A stretch of 16,765 bases of DNA, taken from UBA7332 sp051657165. GTDB lineage: Bacteria; Bacteroidota; Bacteroidia; Bacteroidales; UBA7332. This document shows positions 1 to 7,212 of the stretch, piece after piece (within the stretch, counting starts at the first letter, position 1; each line of letters starts with the position of its first letter). The notes beneath the pieces are model-generated. The model had not been told where the DNA came from. It saw only the letters and a program-made list of their open reading frames with translations, and searched no databases. The stretch lies in the NCBI GenBank assembly GCA_051657165.1, contig JBOFKD010000264.1:1-16765 (forward strand), given 5' to 3'. The translations under genes were made by a program, and so were the position numbers.

Positions 1-162
1 AATCCAGAAAAAGTCAAACACCTCCTTCAGAATTGCTGTTATATTCCCCATATTAGCCACAGGATCTGTTTCACCTCCAATAAGGGCTTCTATTTGCGGG
101 AGGATTGCGCGGTATTTATCAGCCTTCGACTGCGCTGAATCATAAAATATTTGTTCGGCCAT
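1..162 (-). CDS. Free methionine-(R)-sulfoxide reductase, GAF domain (N-terminal part only)
   Basis: The leftward reading frame opens with ATG at 162 and stays open for 54 codons to the window edge, so the C-terminal two thirds are missing. The visible part starts MAEQIFYDSAQSK and ends KEVFDFFWI. This matches the N-terminal helices of the fRMsr (YebR-like) GAF family, in which a helix of this type leads into a W-x-G-F-Y strand. The family reduces free L-methionine-R-sulfoxide in the cytosol using thioredoxin and three cysteines, all of which would lie outside the window. The gene is divergent from the metallophosphoesterase gene, with 82 bp between the start codons. The family call rests on recalled similarity over a short stretch. 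Confidence 0.7.
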   Translation of the reverse strand, partial: MAEQIFYDSAQSKADKYRAILPQIEALIGGETDPVANMGNITAILKEVFDFFWI

Positions 163-244
163 CTTATCTTTTATTTTCTTTGTTTTATTAACTTCGCCTT
201 TGATTCGGTAAATATACTATAAATCTCAAAAAGAATATATTGAT

Positions 245-1438
245 ATGATGGTCTTTCGCATTCTCATTCCTATATTGATTTTAATTTTCTCGTTTAATGT
301 AGTAACAGCACGAATATATTATGTTGCGGTCATTAAACGCCGTTCATCTATTATCCGGTACTCTTATCAGCTAATAAACCTGATATTATTTGCCGCAATC
401 GGGTTACTAGTATATTCGATGGCCAGAGGGAGTGATTTATTTTCCCCGGACCGGTATATGGTATATCTGGTATATTATTATCTGCTTTTCTTCTTACCCC
501 AGCTTATCTTTATCCTTTTTCTTGGTATCTCGAAACTGGCAAAAGACAATGCCGGAGTTATACGCGGCTTGGGCAGCATAACTGCAACATTTCTGTTCGC
601 CACAATGATCTGGGGACATTATGTTACAGCCCGTACATTCGACATCAAAGAATATACAGTCAGCTCTCCTAAAATCCCCGATGCCTTTAATAATTACCGG
701 ATTGTTCAGTTCTCAGACTTACACATAGGCAATTTCGATGGCGAGACCGGACTGATACAATCCCTGATAGATTCCATAAACCATCTGAATCCTGATCTGA
801 TCTTATTTACCGGAGATCTCGTTACATATCATTCGAAAGAGGTATTACCATTCCGCAGTCAACTATCGTCTCTCCGGGCGAAAGATGGTGTTTATGCCGT
901 ACTTGGAAATCACGATTATTCCGAATATCACCGCTGGAAAAATGATGACGAAAAAGATGCTGATTTCCGTTTATTCAAAAGAGAAGTAGCCGGATTAGGA
1001 TGGAAACTACTAAACAATGATGCTGTCAGACTGACAAAAGATTCATCATCCATCATACTGGCAGGGATGGAAAACTGGGGTGAGCCTCCGTTTCCCACAC
1101 ACGGAGATTTGGAAAAATCTCTAAAACAGATAAATCCGTCTGCAAATGAATTTATTTTGCTGATGTCGCACAATCCGGAATTCTGGCGCCACCATATCCT
1201 AAATCAGCGTACAGATATCGACCTTACACTTTCCGGCCACACACACTCTATGCAGATGAAGATTGATCTTGCCGGAAAGAGCTACTCTCCGGCATCTATG
1301 CGATATCCTCTGTGGGGCGGTATGCATAAAGACAGTTTAAACAACCGGATCCTTATAAACGAAGGTATCGGCAATGTTTTTTACCCAATGCGAGTGGGAG
1401 CTAAACCTGAAATTTCAGTAATAACGTTAACCCGTTAG
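245..1438 (+). CDS. Membrane-anchored metallophosphoesterase (YkuE-like calcineurin superfamily)
   Basis: This is a 397-aa protein. The first 130 residues hold about four hydrophobic segments (near 3-22, 40-58, 73-95 and 107-125), and the rest is a calcineurin-type phosphoesterase domain. The dinuclear-metal motifs are present in order: SDLH at 157-160, GD at 190-191, GNHD at 221-224, SHN at 308-310 and GHTH at 331-334. No ligand is missing, so the enzyme should be active. Relatives such as YkuE hydrolyse phosphodiesters or lipid pyrophosphates at the membrane; the substrate here is unknown. Start choice is between ATG at 245 and ATG at 248; neither has a Shine-Dalgarno. A TAACTTCG at 189-196 differs by one base from the Bacteroidota -7 element, but no good -33 box was seen. 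The patatin gene follows after 34 bp and may share the transcript. Confidence 0.9.
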   Translation: MMVFRILIPILILIFSFNVVTARIYYVAVIKRRSSIIRYSYQLINLILFAAIGLLVYSMARGSDLFSPDRYMVYLVYYYLLFFLPQLIFILFLGISKLAKDNAGVIRGLGSITATFLFATMIWGHYVTARTFDIKEYTVSSPKIPDAFNNYRIVQFSDLHIGNFDGETGLIQSLIDSINHLNPDLILFTGDLVTYHSKEVLPFRSQLSSLRAKDGVYAVLGNHDYSEYHRWKNDDEKDADFRLFKREVAGLGWKLLNNDAVRLTKDSSSIILAGMENWGEPPFPTHGDLEKSLKQINPSANEFILLMSHNPEFWRHHILNQRTDIDLTLSGHTHSMQMKIDLAGKSYSPASMRYPLWGGMHKDSLNNRILINEGIGNVFYPMRVGAKPEISVITLTR

Positions 1439-1472
1439 TCAAATTTAATTCTCTTTTTCTTCGAACGATTTT

Positions 1473-3752
1473 ATGAAAAAATACATATTCGCACTCTTTA
1501 TTTTTTGCACTTCGGTTTGTCAGGCCCAGCGAGTGGGACTGGTACTAAGTGGTGGTGGAGCAAAAGGAATTGCGCACATCGGTTTGCTTCAGGTACTGGA
1601 GGATAACAATATCCCGGTTGATTACATTACCGGAACATCCATGGGAGCCATTGTCGGATCGCTCTATGCCATGGGATATTCACCGGCAGAAATGCTTCAA
1701 CTGGTAAAATCCGAAGAGTTCAAATTATGGCAAAGCGGACTTATTAAGGAAGAAGACATTGTCTATTATCTTAAGAAAGATCCGATTCCGGAATGGGTTC
1801 AATTCAATATAGACATCAAAAAGGATTCAAAGAAAAAAGCACAAGCCTATTTCATTCCTTCCAGTCTGGTCAATCCGGTACAAATGAACATCGCATTCCT
1901 GACTCTCTACGCACAGGCGAGTGGCGCAGCAGACTACAATTTCGATAATCTGTTCGTACCCTTCCGCTGCGTTTCGTCCGATACTTACCACAAGCATGCG
2001 TTAATATCCAAAGATGGTGATCTGGGAATGGCCGTAAGGGCTTCCATGACTTTCCCATTTGTGTTTTCACCGATCCGCATCAATGGAAACCTCATGTACG
2101 ACGGAGGTATCTACAATAACTTCCCGACAGATGTCATGATGGACGATTTCAACCCCGACTATATTATCGGGAGCTCGGTTACAGCTTCACCCAGCAAACC
2201 CTCCGAACGGGATATCATGGGACAACTGGAGAATATGATCATGCAAAAGACTGACTATTCTATTCCGGAGGATAAAGGTGTATACATACGCTCTCACGTA
2301 AGCCAGTACGGATTAATGGATTTCGACAAAGCAGACTCCATATACCAGGTTGGTTACAACATGGGACTACAGTATCTGGACAGTATTAAATCGAATGTAT
2401 CCAGACGAATACCTAAGGAAAGCGTCACACTTCGCCGCATGATGTATAAGTCAAAGTTACCCGATCTGGAGTTTGACAAAGTTACCGTTACAGGGGTAAG
2501 CTATGCCCAGAAGCAGTATATAACCTCACAGATCAGAAAGGAAGAGGACGAAACTTTCACATTTGACAGTTTCGAAAAAGACTATTTCGGATTACTGTCT
2601 GATGGTAAAATCACACAAATCGTCCCGACGGCTAAATACAATCCTTCACGAGGGAAATTTGAATTAATACTCGATGTAAAGATGAAAGAAGCCCTGTCCG
2701 TAAGCGTCGGAGGACTTATCTCATCAATGAATTCAAATGAAGCATTTCTGGGGATTAACTATCAGAGTCTGAGTTTTTATTCCGTAGACTATGACCTGAA
2801 AGCTTATCTCGGAAGCCAATACAACAGTCTGGAATTAAGCACACGTATACTTTTTCCGTCCAAATACCCCTTCTATCTGAAGTTGATGGGAGTTACCTCA
2901 AGCGATAAGTTCTTCAAAAATGAGAAAAGATTTTTTGATCCTAACTTACAGGCCTTTGCCTCAAAACGCGAAACATTCCTCAAACTAAGAGGAGGCATCC
3001 CGTTCTTCCGAAATGGCAAGATTGAGCTTTCGACAGGTTATGGCGAGATGTATGACAAATACAGCCAGCCGGAACTAACAGACTTCAGTCTAAGCACATA
3101 CAAAACATGGGTATCATCATTTAAAGCAGAAAAGAATACACTTAACTCATATATGTACCCTGATAACGGAAGTCGTTTTACAGTTATCGGACAATACATA
3201 CTCGACCGCGAAAGCTACAGGGAGTTTGCCAGCGAAAAGCAATATACAACGATAGGGTCTCACCACTGGATGCAACTTTCGGGGGATTACGAGTGTTATA
3301 GTCGTATCGGAAATAAATTTGCGCTCGGATTTCAGGCTCAGGGAGTTATATCCAACAAACCGTTGTACCGCAACTATAGCGCAACGATCATCCAGGCTCC
3401 GGCCTTTACCCCTACCCCACACAGTAAGGTGGTACTGAACGAAGCCTTCAGGGCTCTTTCCTATGCAGCCGGAGGTGTAAAACCGATCTATCTGATCAAT
3501 AAGAACTTTCAGCTGCGAACAGAGTATTATGCCTTTGTACCGTTTATAAATGTAAAACAAGGCCCTAACAATGCTGTTGAAAAGATAAAAGGCATAAAAA
3601 ACATTAACCACTTCGGAGAAATATCCGTTGTGTATAACACTCCTATCGGTAGTATTTCTATCTTTGGAAATTATTACTCGGAACCGAAGTCGAATTTCAA
3701 CTACGGTATCAATATTGGTATATTATTAGGAAACTCAAAACTTATTGAATAA
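1473..3752 (+). CDS. Patatin-like phospholipase with C-terminal BamA-type beta-barrel (PlpD/RssA-like)
   Basis: This 759-aa protein begins with a signal peptide (MKKYIFALFIFCTSVCQA). The patatin domain follows: oxyanion loop GGGAKG at 27-32, nucleophile elbow GTSMG with Ser56, and catalytic Asp in DGG at 210-212, so the Ser-Asp dyad is intact. Residues about 330-410 resemble a single POTRA domain, and about 430-759 resemble an outer-membrane beta-barrel of the bacterial surface antigen (Omp85) family. That is the PlpD layout, in which a lipase is anchored in or presented from the outer membrane. A lipid acyl hydrolase role is inferred from the family. The stop codon overlaps the next start as TAATG, which implies translational coupling to the downstream gene. 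Confidence 0.93.
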   Translation: MKKYIFALFIFCTSVCQAQRVGLVLSGGGAKGIAHIGLLQVLEDNNIPVDYITGTSMGAIVGSLYAMGYSPAEMLQLVKSEEFKLWQSGLIKEEDIVYYLKKDPIPEWVQFNIDIKKDSKKKAQAYFIPSSLVNPVQMNIAFLTLYAQASGAADYNFDNLFVPFRCVSSDTYHKHALISKDGDLGMAVRASMTFPFVFSPIRINGNLMYDGGIYNNFPTDVMMDDFNPDYIIGSSVTASPSKPSERDIMGQLENMIMQKTDYSIPEDKGVYIRSHVSQYGLMDFDKADSIYQVGYNMGLQYLDSIKSNVSRRIPKESVTLRRMMYKSKLPDLEFDKVTVTGVSYAQKQYITSQIRKEEDETFTFDSFEKDYFGLLSDGKITQIVPTAKYNPSRGKFELILDVKMKEALSVSVGGLISSMNSNEAFLGINYQSLSFYSVDYDLKAYLGSQYNSLELSTRILFPSKYPFYLKLMGVTSSDKFFKNEKRFFDPNLQAFASKRETFLKLRGGIPFFRNGKIELSTGYGEMYDKYSQPELTDFSLSTYKTWVSSFKAEKNTLNSYMYPDNGSRFTVIGQYILDRESYREFASEKQYTTIGSHHWMQLSGDYECYSRIGNKFALGFQAQGVISNKPLYRNYSATIIQAPAFTPTPHSKVVLNEAFRALSYAAGGVKPIYLINKNFQLRTEYYAFVPFINVKQGPNNAVEKIKGIKNINHFGEISVVYNTPIGSISIFGNYYSEPKSNFNYGINIGILLGNSKLIE

Positions 3753-4789
3753 TGAACTTTACAGGGAACAAAGAAGATTGGATGCAGATTTACTCATTTT
3801 TTTACTTGCTGGGAGCCGGTAAATTGATCAATCGTGAAATCCTTGATATTTTCCGCACGGATGCGGAGGGGACGATACGTTATCAAATTAACGACGGGCA
3901 AGTTGTCTGCTTTTTCAATCGCAAAGAATTCGACAGAATTCCTTGTACTGAGTTTACAGAAACGGCAAAGAGAATTTTTGATGACGTAAAAGTTTTGGGG
4001 CCTGACGAAGATGTGGAACTGGATTATGCAGTAGCAACGCTTAAACGTATGCAGCTGACTGATCTCTATTCTTACAGCGAAGAAAAAACAGCATTCACCG
4101 TAAGAACAGTTGAAGGAAAACGTGATCTTGTGATTCGTTCCAAATTCAACGGAGGATGCACTATTCTGGCTGCTCATCGCGCAGGCAACCTGAAATATGA
4201 AATTCAGAATCTTAAACTGAACGGTCCGACAGCTAAAAAACTGAACGGTATTGAAGGCGATAACGAAGTTTTGATCCGCATGATGGAAATCTTCCGTCTG
4301 GGAGGTAAACTAAGATTTGCAGATCCGGAGAATAAGTTTTACAAAAACTCTCTTTCTCTGATTGACCTTCACTTCCCGAAACTGTTTGCCGAAATGGTTA
4401 AACTGTTCTACACAACAGAACTAATCTCTTTCAAAGATATTCTTGAAGAAGTAAAAGCAAACAACCCGTTCAAGATTAACGACGATCTGATCAACAAACA
4501 CCACTACTATGAGTACAAGGTGAAACAATACCTGGTTGCCCTGGTATTTGGCTTTAAACCTTCAAAAATGTGGAAAGGAAAACTAAGCGAAAACATTCCT
4601 TTGTTTGTTGAAAAAGATGGCAAAATCACATTCTTTGGTCCTGCATACCGCGAAGAACTGGAGAATTACCTGTTCGAAAATGCACGTTTCCGTATGCCGG
4701 CTGACCCTTACAAACATAAATTCGGGTTAGTAGAAAAAGAAAATTCATTGTATTATTTCTCGCTAAATGCGGAAATTATCATCAAATAA
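3752..4789 (+). CDS. Uncharacterised 345-aa cytosolic protein (probably DUF6638 family)
   Basis: This 345-aa soluble protein has no signal peptide and no membrane segment. It begins MNFTGNKEDWMQIYSFFYLL. It is mixed alpha/beta and rich in charged residues, and I see no recognisable catalytic motif. I recall it as a Bacteroidota-restricted family of unknown function, possibly DUF6638, and no function should be assigned from that. The start is fixed by the one-base overlap with the patatin stop (TAATG at 3750-3754), so the protein is made in step with the outer-membrane phospholipase. The natural rho-independent terminator of this transcript (5004-5050) is separated from the stop codon by an inserted fold-back element. 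Confidence 0.85.
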   Translation: MNFTGNKEDWMQIYSFFYLLGAGKLINREILDIFRTDAEGTIRYQINDGQVVCFFNRKEFDRIPCTEFTETAKRIFDDVKVLGPDEDVELDYAVATLKRMQLTDLYSYSEEKTAFTVRTVEGKRDLVIRSKFNGGCTILAAHRAGNLKYEIQNLKLNGPTAKKLNGIEGDNEVLIRMMEIFRLGGKLRFADPENKFYKNSLSLIDLHFPKLFAEMVKLFYTTELISFKDILEEVKANNPFKINDDLINKHHYYEYKVKQYLVALVFGFKPSKMWKGKLSENIPLFVEKDGKITFFGPAYREELENYLFENARFRMPADPYKHKFGLVEKENSLYYFSLNAEIIIK

Positions 4790-4811
4790 TACACGACACC
4801 ACAAATTTAAA

Positions 4812-5003
4812 GAGGTCATCCCCACTTTTGGGCGTTAATCAATTTTAGGCTATTTCAAACTCACTTTTTTGCTTTAATATTGAAGCAATAGCGGGCTATT
4901 GCAAGATGATAAAGTGAAAAATGAGGAAGAAAGAGGCAAAATTGATAATGACATGGGGTATCTTATAAATATTTCCGGCTTATCCAAAAGTCGGGATGAC
5001 CTC
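4812..5003. repeat. Fold-back (MITE-like) element, 192 bp with 20-bp terminal inverted repeats
   Basis: The ends are inverted repeats that match at 19 of 20 positions: GAGGTCATCCCCACTTTTGG at 4812-4831 and its complement CCAAAAGTCGGGATGACCTC at 4984-5003. The inside also folds on itself. There is a perfect central hairpin GCAATAGC-GG-GCTATTGC at 4885-4902, and the blocks TCAATTTT near 4839 and AAAATTGA near 4938 pair in register. One arm carries about 28 extra bases. No open reading frame of useful size is inside. Flanks share only AAA, so a target-site duplication is not proven. It is probably a non-autonomous transposable element or the shell of an insertion sequence. Confidence 0.65.
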
Positions 5004-5050
5004 AAAAAAAGCAGTGAGAGCTTCTAAGGGAGATACTCACTGCTTTTTTT
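5004..5050 (+). terminator. Rho-independent terminator, A/T-flanked
   Basis: The stem is GCAGTGAG at 5011-5018 with CTCACTGC at 5036-5043. It is extended by A7 before and T7 after, with a 17-nt loop, so it could act in both directions. It would end the metallophosphoesterase-patatin-345-aa transcript. The fold-back element abuts its A-tract directly. Confidence 0.88.
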
Positions 5051-5587
5051 GTATTCTGGCGTTTTTCACCAAAAAGCAAATGCGCTGAGAGATAATTTTT
5101 TGTTTTAAACTACGGACTCCCGCCAGATCGCCTCTACAAATACATACCTTTTGGTATTGATTTATTTGCATATTTTGCACCACGGACGGTCTAGCCGACC
5201 GTCCCTACTGATACATTGTTTTGATATAGGTGCACTTGTGTGTTTCGTCCCCGAACCAGATCAACAGCACCGTCAGGTGCAATCAACCTTGCCAAAACGG
5301 CAAATCATCCCCTTTTACTCCCTACTTTCGATATTTACTTTCGCCTCAATCTGATCATCTTTACCTACTGGAGCCGTTTTCAGAAGATCTCTCCTGATAG
5401 AGAAGTGAATCTTCTTTGGGTAGGTTTCGAGCGTTCCCGTCGCAAAATTCGGTTTCTTCCATATACTCCTCATCCGGGTATTGTTACCCTCCTACATCAG
5501 ATAAGTAGTAATGATTTTTCTTTTGATTTCCATTTTTGATTTATCGTTGAGTCGTTAAAGCACTTCTACAGTAAAGTAAGAAAAATC
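5051..5587. other. Gene-free stretch with small inverted repeats
   Basis: I see no convincing gene here. Two open frames (5151-5354 and 5240-5539) are low-complexity in composition, have no known motif and overlap each other, so I treat them as chance. The stretch holds several short hairpins: TCTGGCG at 5055-5061 with CGCCAGA at 5121-5127, GCACC-GTCA-GGTGC at 5267-5280, TTGCC-AAAAC-GGCAA at 5288-5302, and GGGTA-TTGT-TACCC at 5477-5490. Three TGATTT direct repeats at 5512, 5524 and 5537 lead into the iteron-like array. It has the look of an old mosaic of dispersed repeats. Confidence 0.45.
5181..5208. repeat. GTAGGG-type dispersed repeat (short hairpin form)
   Basis: GGACGGTC-TAGCC-GACCGTCC at 5184-5204 is a perfect 8-bp stem, followed by CTAC. 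Read on the minus strand this begins GTAGGGACGGTCGGC. This class of short palindromic repeat beginning GTAGGG is common between genes in Bacteroidota and other anaerobes. It is related in style to the copies at 5726-5759 and 6945-7081. Confidence 0.55.
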
Positions 5588-5675
5588 AGCGTTGATTTAT
5601 AATTTTATCAGCGTAGGTTTTTATAAAAACGAGCGTTGATTTTTATAAAAACCTACGTTTGTTTTTTCACGATTC
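5588..5675. repeat. Four 22-bp direct repeats, iteron-like
   Basis: Units start at 5588, 5610, 5632 and 5654, exactly 22 bp apart. Their first bases are AGCGTTGATTTATA, AGCGTAGGTTTTTATA, AGCGTTGATTTTTATA and TACGTTTGTTTTTT. Units 2 and 3 share almost the whole 22 bp; units 1 and 4 are more diverged in their second halves. Direct repeats of 18-22 bp are the hallmark of iterons bound by plasmid Rep proteins. The array lies about 280 bp beyond the 3' end of the replication-like gene. Confidence 0.6.
5612..5657. repeat. Perfect 18-bp inverted repeat within the iteron-like array
   Basis: The arm CGTAGGTTTTTATAAAAA at 5612-5629 pairs perfectly with 5640-5657 across a 10-bp spacer. Each arm has an inner palindrome TTTTTATAAAAA. 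The arms coincide with repeat units 2 to 4, so the direct repeats and the inverted repeat are superimposed. Confidence 0.7.
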
Positions 5676-5725
5676 ACCTTTGATATTCTGAGAATACAGA
5701 GAAATACACAAGTGACAACCAAATT

Positions 5726-5759
5726 GCAGACACGCTGGTCCGTACCCTACAATAAAAAA
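5726..5759. repeat. Solo end of a GTAGGG-type repeat
   Basis: This 34-bp stretch matches 7057-7090 at 29 of 34 positions, including the shared end CCCTACAATAAAAAA. It appears to be one arm of the larger inverted-repeat element at 6945-7081 without its partner. Confidence 0.6.
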
Positions 5760-5823
5760 TACAGGTCAGTAACCCAATCCTCACCTTAACGCCTCCAGCC
5801 TAAGCAAACAGGCTCCGTTAATT

Positions 5824-5967
5824 TCATTTTTCGAATGTGTCGCGCTCCACAAACGTCTGCTCAGCAAGAGTCAGATCCATCTTCCCATATTTAAGACAAA
5901 CATCAGAGATGGCACTAAAAATCTCAGCTTCGGCATTAAGATCGTGAGGATACTATGCGTTAGTCAT
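5824..5967 (-). pseudogene. Amber-interrupted micro-ORF downstream of the replication-like gene
   Basis: An ATG at 5967 overlaps the end of the upstream gene by ATGACTAA, a typical coupled junction. It reads MTNA, then TAG at 5953-5955, and continues in frame for 42 codons to TGA at 5824-5826. The continuation includes HDLNAEAEIFSAISD and ends ERDTFEK, which looks protein-like and amphipathic. A single change from CAG to TAG would explain the stop. It may be a decayed 47-codon gene, or chance. I do not recognise the peptide. Confidence 0.4.
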
Positions 5968-6817
5968 CTTCTCCATAGTAGTAAAGGTATCTTTGAGGTT
6001 CGTTTTTCTGTTTTGATTTCAGAGCAAAAGCGCTTTTCATCTCTTTGCGGAACTCTTTGTTGAAAACATCAAGCGTCATCTCCGGTAAACCGAAAAGCCG
6101 CTGTTTGTGTGTAAACTTTTGCAGAATATCCGAAACGTCTTTTTTGCTTCTGCCCGAATACTCGGTCCACTCTTTCATGATTTCGTCCGCGTAAGGCAAA
6201 TCCATTTTTGCGATCTGCTCCATCGTGTACCAGGGCTTCCGGTATTCTTTGCCTTTCGATCCATTAGAAACAGGCACAGCGCACGCGCTATTTCTTCTTG
6301 TTTCTTTTTTAAGAACTTCTTTTTTAAGAATTTCTTTATTATGTTCGCGATTCACTGTTTGAACTTCAGCTTGTAGTGCCTCGTGAAATTCATCATTCAT
6401 GTCACCTTTATTATCACACTCATCATCGTCATAAAAGACCCATCCACAAAAGGTTACAGAGGTATAACAGCATGTCGCTTTCTTAACATATTCACATCGT
6501 GACTTTCCTCTTGAAAACTCACTTGAAACCTGACGCGTGATTTTCCGGGTTGTCTTAGTAAGTATTTGTACATCCTCCAGCTTCTTTATCAATGAGCGCA
6601 TGGCATATTCCGTCACATGATATTTTTCAGCCATTTTAATTACCGAAAAACAGAACTCATATTTATTAAGCTCAATTTCCGTTCCATAAAGATTGTAAGT
6701 TGTTGGCTTATAAGCAGCCATAGTCATCAGATTGATCAGAATTGCCTGTTCGGCCGGAGCAAGGCTCCGCCAGAAGGAACTATTAAAAAGCTCCCTCGCT
6801 ATTTTTAGATAACCCAT
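5960..6817 (-). CDS. Phage/plasmid replication-like protein with N-terminal winged-helix domain (orphan)
   Basis: This is a 285-aa soluble protein. Residues about 1-100 resemble the winged-helix N-terminus of phage replisome-organiser or DnaD-like proteins: an early FWRSLAPAEQAILINL helix, an EIELNKYEF strand, then a recognition-type helix pair (VIKMAEKYHVTEYAMRSLIK) and LEDVQILTK. A cysteine-rich segment follows at about 126-150 (CEYVKKATCCYTSVTFCGW), in the place where relatives have a wing ending at a W-x-x-Y strand. A Lys/Glu linker near 160-180 (ILKKEVLKKE) is encoded by tandem 15-bp repeats. A helical C-terminal domain spans about 190-285. Start: ATG at 6817; no Shine-Dalgarno. The gene stands alone, flanked by 22-bp-period arrays. 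Replication initiation is an inference from family resemblance; a transcription regulator is the alternative. Confidence 0.65.
   Translation of the reverse strand: MGYLKIARELFNSSFWRSLAPAEQAILINLMTMAAYKPTTYNLYGTEIELNKYEFCFSVIKMAEKYHVTEYAMRSLIKKLEDVQILTKTTRKITRQVSSEFSRGKSRCEYVKKATCCYTSVTFCGWVFYDDDECDNKGDMNDEFHEALQAEVQTVNREHNKEILKKEVLKKETRRNSACAVPVSNGSKGKEYRKPWYTMEQIAKMDLPYADEIMKEWTEYSGRSKKDVSDILQKFTHKQRLFGLPEMTLDVFNKEFRKEMKSAFALKSKQKNEPQRYLYYYGEDD
6302..6346 (-). repeat. Three in-frame 15-bp tandem repeats inside the replication-like gene
   Basis: TTCTTTTTTAAGAAC at 6302-6316 and TTCTTTTTTAAGAAT at 6317-6331 differ by one base; TTCTTTATTATGTTC at 6332-6346 is a diverged third copy. The period is five codons, so the frame is kept and the linker gains E-x-L-K-K units. 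Confidence 0.7.
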
Positions 6818-6870
6818 ATATGTATATGATTATTTGTGTTTTATATGATTAGATTTTAATTGATTATTCT

Positions 6871-6893
6871 GGTGCAAGATTGAATCTTGTGCC
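6871..6893. promoter_or_regulatory. Operator-like 23-bp palindrome upstream of the replication-like gene
   Basis: The core is CAAGATT-G-AATCTTG at 6875-6889 and is perfect. It is extended by GGTG and TGCC, whose outer two pairs match and whose inner two would wobble in RNA. It lies 54-76 bp upstream of the start codon at 6817. It could be a repressor site, a Rep autoregulatory site, or an RNA hairpin in the leader. No TAnnTTTG promoter was found around it. Confidence 0.5.
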
Positions 6894-6944
6894 TTTCATT
6901 CAGTGGTTTTTAAGCACCAGTTGTTTGAAAAACATCCTCTTAAT

Positions 6945-7081
6945 GTAGGGACGTGACCCGTGTGTCCGCCCTTTTTGCACAATAAACGAATGATTCAATA
7001 CCAAACAAAATGTTGCCGGAAGGTTATTTGAGACGGTGTGCAGTTTATCAGTACGGGCGGACACACGGGTCCGCGCCCTAC
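6945..7081. repeat. GTAGGG-type element with 27-bp terminal inverted repeats
   Basis: The left arm at 6945-6971 begins GTAGGGACGTGACCCG and the right arm at 7055-7081 ends GACACACGGGTCC followed by GCGCCCTAC. The arms match at 23 of 27 positions, with 83 bp between them. This is the widespread GTAGGG...GTGTGTCCGCCC type of non-coding repeat seen in Bacteroidota and other anaerobes. The open frame crossing it (7010-7264) is an artefact of the repeat. Confidence 0.7.
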
Positions 7082-7160
7082 AATAAAAAACAAATGTCGT
7101 TCATGTCCTCCACGTCCACATCTTTGCGCCTTTATCGCCCTAAAACTGTAAACAAATTCA

Positions 7161-7197
7161 GGATTACCAATCCGGGATTGTCGACTTTTCCAGGATT
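7161..7197. repeat. Cluster of GGATT motifs
   Basis: GGATT occurs at 7161-7165, 7175-7179 and 7193-7197, with its complement AATCC at 7169-7173, giving two overlapping small palindromes (GGATT-ACC-AATCC and AATCC-G-GGATT). It lies just before the 22-bp palindrome array. It may be a second protein-binding cluster, or chance. Confidence 0.3.
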
Positions 7198-7212
7198 AGT
7201 CAAAAGAGAATT

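Noticed and set aside
3147..3611. 154-codon leftward open frame inside the patatin gene
   Set aside because: Antisense shadow of a well-supported gene, with no motif. The same applies to the other long antisense frames in glgB, ansA and rsmG.
5151..5539. Two overlapping small open frames
   Set aside because: They overlap each other and a dispersed hairpin repeat, have no motif, and have unusual composition compared with genes here.
5953..5955. Genome-wide TAG recoding
   Set aside because: The metallophosphoesterase and rsmG genes end at TAG at their normal family lengths, so TAG is a true stop in this host.
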